Of a stretch of 39,437 nt of DNA, positions 16,844 through 25,887 are shown piece by piece. Under the pieces are notes generated by a model. It saw only the letters and a list, made by a program, of their open reading frames with translations, searched no databases and was not told the origin of the DNA. The stretch is taken from contig SMXS01000009.1 in NCBI GenBank assembly GCA_004356955.1, forward strand, positions 1 to 39,437, read 5' to 3'. Position 1 is the first letter of the stretch. Every line of letters begins with the position of its first letter. The position numbers and the translations under genes are program-made. This stretch comes from Alphaproteobacteria bacterium (GTDB lineage: Bacteria > Pseudomonadota > Alphaproteobacteria > SMXS01).

Positions 16844-17125
16844 TTAAGACGCGAATTCATTGACTTTTTTACGCGCCGCTTCTTTGTCATCGAACCACAA
16901 GGCATTGATGCCCAAAAAGTCTATAGATTCGGGCGGGGTATCGTCATCGGCAAAAATGGCACCCACCGGACAGGCCGAAATGCAGACGGCGCAATCGATA
17001 CACTCTGCAGGTTCGATATACAGGATGCGGTCTTCCTCGTCGGAATGGATGCAATCAACGGGGCACACTTCGACGCAGGATTGATCCTTCACATCGATGC
17101 AAGCATCGGTAATTACAAATGTCAT
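16844..17125 (-). CDS. 7Fe-type ferredoxin (3Fe-4S/4Fe-4S)
   Basis: 93 residues from ATG 17125, with AGGA/GAGGAAC sequences upstream; the frame is open further back, but this start matches the usual MTFVITDACIDV beginning. The cysteine pattern follows FdxA-type seven-iron ferredoxins: Cys9, Cys17 and Cys52 for the 3Fe-4S cluster, and Cys21, Cys42, Cys45 and Cys48 for the 4Fe-4S cluster. A C-terminal extension of about 40 residues contains FLGINALWFDDKEAARKKV. These cytoplasmic carriers feed electrons to oxygenases. The gene is divergent from the P450 gene starting at 17311, and a shared control region would let both be expressed together. Confidence 0.92.
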   Translation of the reverse strand: MTFVITDACIDVKDQSCVEVCPVDCIHSDEEDRILYIEPAECIDCAVCISACPVGAIFADDDTPPESIDFLGINALWFDDKEAARKKVNEFAS

Positions 17126-17210
17126 GTCCTGGTTCCTCATCTGGCCCATCCCCTTGTGACTGTGTCTCGGGGGGTGGGGTCGATTGTTAGTTTTCCTTAT
17201 GACCACACAT

Positions 17211-17241
17211 TGTCAAACTAATGCACCATGACAGTCTGTCA
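17211..17241. promoter_or_regulatory. TGTCA/TGACA sites between ferredoxin and P450 genes
   Basis: The 185-base divergent region contains TGTCA at 17211-17215, TGACA at 17229-17233 and TGTCA at 17237-17241. The last two form the inverted repeat TGACAGTCTGTCA. The clustering suggests a regulator binding site controlling both divergent genes. No promoter boxes were assigned. Confidence 0.35.
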
Positions 17242-17310
17242 ATCTGTTGCCTGAGTCTGCCTTACGTTGTAACTTATCCTCAATTGAACATTCAAGCATG
17301 AAGGTAGAAT

Positions 17311-18759
17311 ATGAGTTCGGCAAATTCCGTTACAGGCTCGATCGCACGCGCGATTGATCCGATGCTACAGTCTGCATCCGCCCCTGAACAGGCAGTGCCA
17401 GACTTTCCGATGATGCCCCTGGGCCAGGCGACAGACATGGGCCACGCGCCCGATGGCACGCCTTTGTTGGACCCGCGCATTTTCAACACGATGGAATTTA
17501 TGCGCAATCCCTATCCCTATTACAAAATCATGCGCGACCATTACCCGGTCTTCCACGACAAATTGCACAATTGCTATTACGTCACCCGCTATGCCGACAT
17601 CACCGATTGTTATTTCGATGATGAAGGCTTTAACACCATCCCCAAAGGCAGCTCTAGCGGCGTGTTGGGCAACACCCAGCTGGAACTCAGCGGGATAGAA
17701 CATCGCCGCCGGCGCAATCTGTATGGCCAACATCTGGTGGGGCAGTCACTGAATCATCGCGTGCCCGCCATCGAAAAGCTGGCCGAACAGATGATCAGCA
17801 ATTGGGACAATCTGACGCCGGAGCAGGGGGTCGAAGACAAAGGCGGCGTGCGGTCCATTCAGTTGGGTAAGGTATTTGCCAATGAATTCCCCATTCGCGT
17901 GGTTTGCCAAGTGCTTGGCTTCCCTGAGGAATCTCAGGAAGATTTTTACTATTGGTACAATTCCATGATGTCTGGCCTGGGTGGTTCGGACACCCAAAAA
18001 CAGGGCCTGGAGGCCCGTCAGCATCTTGAGGATTATCTGGAAGAAATCGTCGAGGCCCGCCGCAAACAACCGACCTATCTGTATGACAATGATGGCAAAG
18101 AGCTGGGCAAAGATGTCATCAGCAAATTGTGTGAAAGCAAGATCGATGGTGACTATCTGTCGACTGAAGAAATCACCTCGAACATCGCGCTCGTGGTTGG
18201 CGGCGGCGGAGAAACAACCCGCGGCGCCATCTTGAACATGTGGTACCTGTTGTTGCAGCACCCCGACCAATTTGCCGAAGTGGTGGCGGACGAAGACAAG
18301 TGGAACCTGGCGTTCCACGAAACGCTGCGTCATTCAACACCCATTGGTGGGCAGCCCCGTCACAATACGTTCGATTTGGATATGCATGGCGTCAAGGTAC
18401 CCGCCGGGTCTTTGGTCAATATGGTCGACTTTTCGGCCAACCATGATGACCGCATCTTCAAGGACCCCGAGACTTTCAATATCTTCCGCGACGATCTGTA
18501 CAGCGGCAAATTGCTGCGGTCGGGCTTTGCCAAAGAAGGCAAGAGCAGCCATATGGCCTTTGGCGTAGGGCCGCACCTGTGCCCCGGTGCCTGGATTTCG
18601 CACCAAGAAGCGGTGGTTGGTTCCAAAATTCTGATCAAGCATATGAAGAACCCGCGCATTCGTGTCGACAAGATGCCCAAGGATATTGACGGCGAAAGCC
18701 TGGCCCCTATCGGCCTGATTTCCGTGCGGGAACTTTGGATCGACTACGACCTCGAATAG
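17311..18759 (+). CDS. Cytochrome P450 (catalytically complete)
   Basis: A 482-residue soluble bacterial P450 with every hallmark: C-helix EHRRRR (about 130-135) for heme propionate contact, I-helix oxygen-activation motif GGGGETT (297-303), K-helix ExxR as ETLR (337-340), and heme-binding loop FGVGPHLCPG with the thiolate Cys424. It hydroxylates an organic substrate using O2 and electrons from a ferredoxin. The N-terminal 60 residues are longer than in many class I P450s and look disordered. An AAGGTAG ribosome-binding site precedes the ATG. A diverged P450-like gene follows after 26 bases, so they are likely co-transcribed. Family resemblance is to bacterial steroid/terpene/fatty acid P450s; I cannot fix the substrate. 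Confidence 0.95.
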   Translation: MSSANSVTGSIARAIDPMLQSASAPEQAVPDFPMMPLGQATDMGHAPDGTPLLDPRIFNTMEFMRNPYPYYKIMRDHYPVFHDKLHNCYYVTRYADITDCYFDDEGFNTIPKGSSSGVLGNTQLELSGIEHRRRRNLYGQHLVGQSLNHRVPAIEKLAEQMISNWDNLTPEQGVEDKGGVRSIQLGKVFANEFPIRVVCQVLGFPEESQEDFYYWYNSMMSGLGGSDTQKQGLEARQHLEDYLEEIVEARRKQPTYLYDNDGKELGKDVISKLCESKIDGDYLSTEEITSNIALVVGGGGETTRGAILNMWYLLLQHPDQFAEVVADEDKWNLAFHETLRHSTPIGGQPRHNTFDLDMHGVKVPAGSLVNMVDFSANHDDRIFKDPETFNIFRDDLYSGKLLRSGFAKEGKSSHMAFGVGPHLCPGAWISHQEAVVGSKILIKHMKNPRIRVDKMPKDIDGESLAPIGLISVRELWIDYDLE

Positions 18760-18785
18760 GGGCGACAACAAGAAGGCTCAGCAAA

Positions 18786-20153
18786 ATGAGTACACAAGAC
18801 CAGTCAGCCGGCAAAGACAGATCGGCCATTCGCAAATTCACCCGCGACATCACCGTCGGCCGCAATGGCGTGCCGGTCGCGCGGGCTAAAACCAGCGGCG
18901 AGGGCTTTCGGACCTACGAAATTCACCAGCGCATGCGGCCGGGCGAAACCACCGCCAAAATGCGACCCAACCGGTTGATATCTGAAGAGTTTTTGACAGA
19001 CCCCTATGCGCCACTCGAGGTGTTGCGAGAGAATTATCCCTGCTATCGGGACTGGATTGGCAATTCATACTGGGTCACACAATATAATGATGTGACATCG
19101 ATATTTGTCGACGATGCCAATTTCGAAACGCGCCCGAAAAGCTGGTTCTATAGTATTGAAGGCTTTGGCCGCGATCTGCGGGGCGAAATTCCGGTGCTTT
19201 CTGCCCAGGCCAATCGCATTGACGAAAACATCGACGCCATTGCCAGCCAGATTGTTGACGATATGGCTGCCTCAGACGCACCGGACTTGGCGCTTGATCT
19301 GGCGGCCCGTCTACCGATGGAATTGCTGGCCTGCGTGCTGGACCTGCCCAAAGATGATGTGCCTTTATTTGTTGAACGTTATTGGGCCATGCAGCGCGGC
19401 TATCATTGGGAACCAAAGTCTGAACAGGCGGGCCTTGCGGCCATTGAAGACCTGACTGCCTATTTTGATCCCATAATAGAGGCGCGTCGGGCCAACCCCG
19501 GGGACGACATGGTCTCGGCCATTGCCACGCTCGATCTGGACAGTGGGCCCGCCACCGGGGCAGACGTCGTCGCCACATTGCTGGAGGCCGATCATGAAAG
19601 CCTGCATGGCGGCCTGGCCAATATGTGGTTCCTGCTGCTGACCAATCCGGACCAGTTGGCCATCATCAAAGATGATCGTCGGTTCATCAAATTTTCCTGG
19701 TTCGAAACCTTGCGTCATTCCACCCCGGTGGTGACGGCCAAGCGTTTTGCTCTGCACGAGGTCGAACGGTTTGGCCTGATGCTGCCCGAAGGTGCCATGA
19801 TGAATTGCTCGGCGGCTGCGGCCAATCGTGACCCCCGTATCTATGAAAACCCGGACAGCTTCCTGGTGACGCGTAAGGATATGTGCCAACGCGAACCCCG
19901 TGGCATGTACCGGGCAGACGGCCTGCCTGCGGGCATAACCTTTGGCATGGGCCCCCCGTCAAAGCACCCGGCAGTGCCAGAAGACCGGCCCCGGTCGCTT
20001 TATGCCATCAACAAAGATATCGCAGTCAAGGCCAGCAATATTCTGTTGGACAAGATGCCCAATATTGGCCTGAAATCAGGCGCTTCGCCAGAATTGCGCG
20101 CGTTACGCAACGGCGAGATGCATACTTGTTGGCATTTACCGGTTGAATTTTGA
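18786..20153 (+). CDS. Cysteine-less P450-like protein (probable non-heme pseudoenzyme)
   Basis: 455 residues from ATG 18786 (GAAGG upstream). It aligns along its length with the P450 just before it: DPYAPLEVLRENYP matches NPYPYYKIMRDHYP, NMWFLLLTNPDQ matches NMWYLLLQHPDQ, and the ExxR motif ETLRHSTP (307-314) is kept. However, the heme loop reads FGMGPPSKHP, with Lys393 where the heme-ligating Cys should be. The I-helix motif is EADHESLHGG instead of GGGGETT, and the C-helix HRRRR is absent. No other frame restores a Cys, and the gene has no stop or frameshift, so it is not simple decay. Heme-free P450 homologues are known as partner proteins of glycosyltransferases (EryCII/DesVIII type). 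A role as partner of the adjacent P450 is inference. Confidence 0.88.
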   Translation: MSTQDQSAGKDRSAIRKFTRDITVGRNGVPVARAKTSGEGFRTYEIHQRMRPGETTAKMRPNRLISEEFLTDPYAPLEVLRENYPCYRDWIGNSYWVTQYNDVTSIFVDDANFETRPKSWFYSIEGFGRDLRGEIPVLSAQANRIDENIDAIASQIVDDMAASDAPDLALDLAARLPMELLACVLDLPKDDVPLFVERYWAMQRGYHWEPKSEQAGLAAIEDLTAYFDPIIEARRANPGDDMVSAIATLDLDSGPATGADVVATLLEADHESLHGGLANMWFLLLTNPDQLAIIKDDRRFIKFSWFETLRHSTPVVTAKRFALHEVERFGLMLPEGAMMNCSAAAANRDPRIYENPDSFLVTRKDMCQREPRGMYRADGLPAGITFGMGPPSKHPAVPEDRPRSLYAINKDIAVKASNILLDKMPNIGLKSGASPELRALRNGEMHTCWHLPVEF

Positions 20154-20187
20154 AGGCCCTCTTTAGAGCGCAAGACATCCTCCAACC

Positions 20188-20352
20188 CCGTTCGTGCTGA
20201 GTGAATTCGGGGCACCCGAATTTGTATCGAAGTGCGTGAAATCAGCCCGAGAGTGGCCGCTTCCCCTATCGCCATCACGTAACCTTCGGCAAGCTCCGGA
20301 CAGGCTTCGATACAATTTGTCGCTCACGCGCCAAATCACTCAGCACGAACGG
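20188..20352. repeat. Paired REP-like element A (inverted units)
   Basis: A left unit (20188-20232) begins CCGTTCGTGCTGAGTGA, contains an inner hairpin AATTCGGG/CCCGAATT and ends TTGTATCGAAG. A right unit (20315-20352) begins CTTCGATACAA, has an inner ATTTG/CAAAT stem and ends with the exact 17-base reverse complement of the left end. The pair lies between the convergent P450-like (+) and enoyl-CoA hydratase (-) genes. Related pairs are at 32183 and 35836. The organisation resembles BIMEs. Confidence 0.85.
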
Positions 20353-20409
20353 TCTGGATGGGATCGACATGTAATTTCATGTCTCAATCTGAATTGAAGA
20401 AGCCCGCGC

Positions 20410-21249
20410 CTAGTCGGCCCCAATTCGTTTGAAATTAGGGGGCCGCTTTTCCCGGAAGGCGGTCATGCCCTCGGTGACGTCACCGCTGGCGCGGGCTTCG
20501 GCCAATGCCTGGCGGGATTCGTCAAAGGCGGTGCCAAAATCCAGCTCCAATGATCGGAATAATTGCTTCTTCATCGCATGGATCGACGATGGCGCAACGG
20601 TGTCGGCGAGCATCTGGATAAAGGCCTTGGCCTCGTCAATCAGCTGGTCCCCCGGTACACATTTTTCCGCAAGACCCAGCTCGGCGGCTTCTGTCCCCCT
20701 GACTTTGCGGGACGACCACAATATCTCGAGCGACCGCCCAATGCCGATCATGCGGGGCATCATCCAGGCGATGCCGTTTTCCGCGACCAGCCCGCGCTGG
20801 CCAAAGGCCGACATGAAATAGGCGTCTTCGGCGATGTAGCGCATGTCGCACATCATCGCCAAAACAAAGCCCAACCCCACGCAAGGGCCGTTGACAGCTG
20901 CGATCACCGGTTTGCGCAATGTCGCCAGATAGGCATAGGACCGCGCATAACCTTCGCCAACATCCGGGTCGCCCAGCTCGACTGGCAGGCTGCCGTCACC
21001 TTCAGGCTTGGAGGGACCCGATGCGCCGCCCGGAGCAATATCGCGGCCCGCGCAAAACCCACGCCCCTTGCCGGTGATGATGATACCGACGACCGCCGAG
21101 TCAGCCTCTGCCTGGGCACACGCATGGCGCAGCTCGGCCAGCATTTTGTCAGAGGCGGCGTTCAGCCGGTCTTCGCGGTTGAACTCGATAATCGCGACCG
21201 GGTCTTCGACCGTGTAATTGATGTCTTCATATTCAATAGTGTCTGGCAA
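20410..21249 (-). CDS. Enoyl-CoA hydratase/isomerase family protein
   Basis: 279 residues from a TTG start at 21249. I chose TTG because the sequence GGCAGGAGCATAAGTTG places AGGAG seven bases before it, overlapping the amidohydrolase stop; the longer open frame upstream is shadow of that gene. Crotonase-fold features are GKGRGFCAGRDI (first oxyanion-hole strand), NGPCVGLGFVLAMMCDMRY (second oxyanion-hole helix) and a C-terminal helical tail. Members hydrate or isomerise enoyl-CoA in beta-oxidation-like pathways. The catalytic residues vary, so hydratase and isomerase cannot be distinguished. The one-base gap to the amidohydrolase stop indicates translational coupling. Confidence 0.9.
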   Translation of the reverse strand: MPDTIEYEDINYTVEDPVAIIEFNREDRLNAASDKMLAELRHACAQAEADSAVVGIIITGKGRGFCAGRDIAPGGASGPSKPEGDGSLPVELGDPDVGEGYARSYAYLATLRKPVIAAVNGPCVGLGFVLAMMCDMRYIAEDAYFMSAFGQRGLVAENGIAWMMPRMIGIGRSLEILWSSRKVRGTEAAELGLAEKCVPGDQLIDEAKAFIQMLADTVAPSSIHAMKKQLFRSLELDFGTAFDESRQALAEARASGDVTEGMTAFREKRPPNFKRIGAD

Positions 21250-21250
21250 C

Positions 21251-22681
21251 TTATGCTCCTGCCAATATCTCGGCGGTTTCAGTTTCGATACGGGTGCCTT
21301 TAAAGAAGTCCGGGTTGGTATCCCCATATAAATGCACAGAATTTTCGAATCCGAACTTTTTGAAGTCTGCGTCATTGAACAGGCCCATCTCGACCTGCTC
21401 ATAGGCCTCGGCCGCGGCGTGGTCCATATTGGTGACGTCCCAATGGCCCAAATCAAAGCTCATGATCGCGCGGACCTGTTCGCCCAGCGGGTTAATTTTG
21501 CGGTCAAAGGCAATGCACGCCAAGGGGTCATCAGACTCACACCCAAAATAAAAGTTGGGGATAAACCGGTCGCGGATGTCTTCCTTGGTTTCGACTTCCA
21601 TGGCCCTGAAGTCGTTCTTCAACAGAGGGTCGATTTCCTGGGGACCGACCTTCAGGGTTGCCTCCAGCCCGGCAATTTTGGCCTGAGTGGCCGCATCGCC
21701 ATATTGTTCGAACAATTGATTGGCCAGCGCCATGTCCAGATTGGTGGGGTCCAGGCGTTCCAGCCGGTCGGGGCGACGCTTGGACCAGCGCGAGAATATG
21801 TCGGCATACAGGCGCACACCGTTTTGCACGCCGCCTTCCAACAAGGCGACCCGCAGGTCGGGGAAGCGCGCGGTGACACCCCCCATCAACAGGCTTTTGG
21901 CCAGCACTTCGCCACCGGCGGCAAAGTGGCCCATATGGTTGTACATGTAGTTCGATATCGACCTACGATCATCAAAGCCCATGCCGCCAGAATGCGCCGC
22001 GACGGGGAAACCCAGCTCGACACATTTGGCCCAGAACGGGTCATAGTCATAGGCGCTGTCGATGCCGTAGGAATCCAGCCAGGTGACTTTATGTGCAATG
22101 TCCGGGTGGCTCTCGGCAGTCTTGGGCACGGGGCGCCTGATATAAGACGGGATCATCGCCACCTTGAGCCCCAGCGAATGGGCGTGCTCCAACTCGCGAA
22201 TGCCTTCATCGGGCGTGTGCAGTGGGATGATGGCCGCAGGGGTCATGCGGTCCGAATATTGGCCGTAACAGTCTGCAATATATTCATTATAGGCGTGGCA
22301 CACGACCTGGCGGTATTCGGTGTTTTCAGCACCAATATAAAACAGCCCCTGGGTTGGGTATAAGACCATGAAATCAAGGCCAAAATCGTCCATGCGTTCA
22401 TAGTAAAGTTGCGGCAACATGGCCGTCACTCGGTCGGTCGTATTCTGTGTCGGCAAGGCCCACCACGGCCCGCGCATGGTGCGCCCCTGGCGGCGCTGTT
22501 CGTCGGTCATGGAATACCAGCCCGCAACATTGCGCCCCTTCTCCATGACCCGGGCAAAGTCTTCGCCACCCGCCGCGCGGACAAAGTCCATCAACACCGG
22601 CGTGTATTCAATGATATGCGAATCCCCGTCAATGAGTGGGTGATTGATTTTTGCGCGCGCATCCGCAGCACTGGTCCCCAT
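21251..22681 (-). CDS. Amidohydrolase-related metal-dependent hydrolase/decarboxylase
   Basis: 476 residues from ATG 22681 (AGGGG upstream; a GTG at 22702 is an alternative). It belongs to the amidohydrolase_2 superfamily, which includes ACMSD-type decarboxylases and hydratases. Visible are the N-terminal metal motif DGDSH (Asp20, His22), a second metal-side histidine at 230 in PVAAHSGGMGFDD, and an expected metal Asp in SFDLGHWDV near the C-terminus. It is longer than most family members. Enzymes of this size are frequent in bacteria degrading steroids and aromatics, where some decarboxylate or hydrolyse ring products; the exact reaction here is unknown. It forms an operon with the enoyl-CoA hydratase and is divergent from the Baeyer-Villiger gene. 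Confidence 0.85.
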   Translation of the reverse strand: MGTSAADARAKINHPLIDGDSHIIEYTPVLMDFVRAAGGEDFARVMEKGRNVAGWYSMTDEQRRQGRTMRGPWWALPTQNTTDRVTAMLPQLYYERMDDFGLDFMVLYPTQGLFYIGAENTEYRQVVCHAYNEYIADCYGQYSDRMTPAAIIPLHTPDEGIRELEHAHSLGLKVAMIPSYIRRPVPKTAESHPDIAHKVTWLDSYGIDSAYDYDPFWAKCVELGFPVAAHSGGMGFDDRRSISNYMYNHMGHFAAGGEVLAKSLLMGGVTARFPDLRVALLEGGVQNGVRLYADIFSRWSKRRPDRLERLDPTNLDMALANQLFEQYGDAATQAKIAGLEATLKVGPQEIDPLLKNDFRAMEVETKEDIRDRFIPNFYFGCESDDPLACIAFDRKINPLGEQVRAIMSFDLGHWDVTNMDHAAAEAYEQVEMGLFNDADFKKFGFENSVHLYGDTNPDFFKGTRIETETAEILAGA

Positions 22682-22716
22682 AATTAACCCCTGTTTTGGC
22701 ACCTACTTTGGCACCT

Positions 22717-22789
22717 GATTTTTGTGACAGGCCATCTGATCATTTGACGGCAGATGGATCAAGGGGTAGCCCGTCAATCCACAAAAATC
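22717..22789. promoter_or_regulatory. Nested inverted repeats in the amidohydrolase/BVMO divergent region
   Basis: The outer 10-base arms are GATTTTTGTG (22717-22726) and CACAAAAATC (22780-22789). Inside are CCATCTG/CAGATGG (22732-22738, 22751-22757) and TTGACGG/CCGTCAA (22744-22750, 22771-22777), interleaved. They sit in the 200-base gap between divergent genes, where both promoters must lie, so operator function is likely. Confidence 0.5.
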
Positions 22790-22881
22790 CGCTGGCTTTA
22801 CCGGCCAGTAACAAGTGTGATATGGGTGTCGATCTGAAAAACATAACAGCCGGGTATCCGGCCTCTTAAGGGAGATACCCT

Positions 22882-24684
<1,803 letters not shown>

Positions 24685-24718
24685 ACGGGTCCGATCGAAG
24701 CGTAGAATCCCCTTCGTC

Positions 24719-24890
24719 GTCCCGTGCCCTGATCGCCCCTATTGCGGGGTGGTCAGGTTACGACACGGGACCCAGAAAAAAGGTAATGCCCTGCCATCGG
24801 CAGGACTTGTTTTAACTCTGGATACCGGATCGGCCATTCTTGTTGGCGCTTCGCTTTTGGGGGCTGCGCCCTGTCCGGCATGACGACAAT
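24719..24890. repeat. Hairpin-rich intergenic region with second repeat type
   Basis: This gap between the convergent BVMO and methyltransferase genes holds no gene. It contains a large branched hairpin with arms GTCCCGTG (24719-24726) and CACGGGAC (24764-24771), and inner stems CCTGA/TCAGG and CCCC/GGGG. A small hairpin CCTGCC-ATC-GGCAGG follows (24790-24804, then a T-rich stretch, a weak terminator candidate for BVMO). A further REP-like segment runs from CTGGATACCGGATC (about 24818) to GTCCGGCATGACGA (about 24872-24885). Confidence 0.55.
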
Positions 24891-24895
24891 TGCGG

Positions 24896-24926
24896 AAAAA
24901 AAGGGCGGGCCCTAAAGACCCGCCTT
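24896..24926 (-). terminator. Intrinsic terminator of the methyltransferase gene
   Basis: On the minus strand GGCGGG (24924-24919) pairs with CCCGCC (24909-24904) around a nine-base loop, followed by a run of seven T. It lies about 24 bases after the methyltransferase stop. Confidence 0.85.
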
Positions 24927-24949
24927 CAGTCTCGTATGGCTAGCATCGG

Positions 24950-25768
24950 TCAATCAGCGGCAACCGCAACCCACACTTGCTTCTTCCCATAGGCGGGCGG
25001 AGAGTACGAAAAGTCGGAATATTCTGCCTCGACCTCAAAGCCTGTGCGTTCAAGCAAATATCTCATTTCTTGGCGCAGCGTCCACCGCAATGCCCACGAT
25101 GTTTCCTCGGTCTGTACGATTTTGCCAGTGTCGTCGAACACCTCGATGCGAATTTTCTCTTCGAACCGTTGCCGCATAGGGTCCAACTCCCTGCCGATGA
25201 TAGAACGTCGGATGAGATGCCCGGTCTGTGGGTCGGTCGCTTCTTCGATCCGCTCACTTCTTGGTCCATCAGGGATGCACATCTCTAATTTAGGGTCAAA
25301 GAGGTGCAGTACCAGTTTGCCGCCGGGGACGAGGTGGCGACGAAAGCAGGTCAGCGCAGCGAATTGTTCTTCCGGTGTTACCAAATGCTGGAAGGCGCAG
25401 GCAGGCACAATGATGAGCGGGAACTGGCGGCCAAGATCAAAGTCGGTCATATCAGCCTCGATAAATTCAACCCTGGAAGCCACGTCAGGCGGATGTTGAC
25501 TGCGTCTGCTCTCAGCAACCGCCAGCATGTTGATGGAGAGGTCCAGACCAACCATCTCTGTACCCTCTTCAGCAAGTACCCAGGTGACCCGGCCTGTGCC
25601 AGCGCCGATTTCCAACACCGGAGAACCACATTCGACGGCTAATTGTCTGTAGAAGCCAATGTCTTCCCAACGTGTGTTCCCTTCGTAAAATAGGTCGTAG
25701 GTCAGTGCCCCTAATTCGCCTTCGTCGTAATAGGCATTGGCATTCTGTCGCTGATTGTCTTTGTTCAT
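24950..25768 (-). CDS. Class I SAM-dependent methyltransferase
   Basis: 272 residues with a Rossmann-like methyltransferase core: SAM motif I VLEIGAGTGRV (51-61), the acidic strand end MVGLDLS, motif GRQFPLIIVPACAFQHL, and LVPGGKLVLHLFDP after it. The N-terminal YDEGELGALTYDLFYEG resembles small-molecule methyltransferases of the UbiE/COQ5-like or phosphonate-type groups, but no acceptor can be named. There is a weak GAG ribosome-binding site. It is flanked on both sides by terminators (24896 and 25834), so it is probably transcribed alone from a promoter within the 119-base gap at 25769-25887. Confidence 0.88.
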   Translation of the reverse strand: MNKDNQRQNANAYYDEGELGALTYDLFYEGNTRWEDIGFYRQLAVECGSPVLEIGAGTGRVTWVLAEEGTEMVGLDLSINMLAVAESRRSQHPPDVASRVEFIEADMTDFDLGRQFPLIIVPACAFQHLVTPEEQFAALTCFRRHLVPGGKLVLHLFDPKLEMCIPDGPRSERIEEATDPQTGHLIRRSIIGRELDPMRQRFEEKIRIEVFDDTGKIVQTEETSWALRWTLRQEMRYLLERTGFEVEAEYSDFSYSPPAYGKKQVWVAVAAD

Positions 25769-25833
25769 AATGTTGGCTCGCTTTCAGTATCATTTTGATT
25801 GAATGGAAAGGCTTGCCTTCGGATGATCCGTTA

Positions 25834-25862
25834 TAAAAAAAAGGCGGATCCGAAGACCCGCC
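25834..25862 (-). terminator. UUCG-loop terminator of the D-aminoacylase-like gene
   Basis: On the minus strand GGCGGGTC and GATCCGCC form an eight-pair stem (one G-U) closed by a TTCG tetraloop (stem 25843-25862), followed by eight or nine T (25834-25842). It starts 25 bases after the stop of the gene at 25888. Confidence 0.92.
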
Positions 25863-25887
25863 CTTGGTTTTGTATGGCTTGGGCTTG

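Noticed and set aside
19920-20010. Frameshift as the reason the second P450 lacks its heme cysteine
   Set aside because: None of the three plus-strand frames in this segment gives a Cys in a heme-loop context, and homology continues in the same frame on both sides.
21332-22363. 343-codon plus-strand frame opposite the amidohydrolase gene
   Set aside because: The opposite strand encodes a full amidohydrolase with metal motifs; this frame has none and fits as a shadow.
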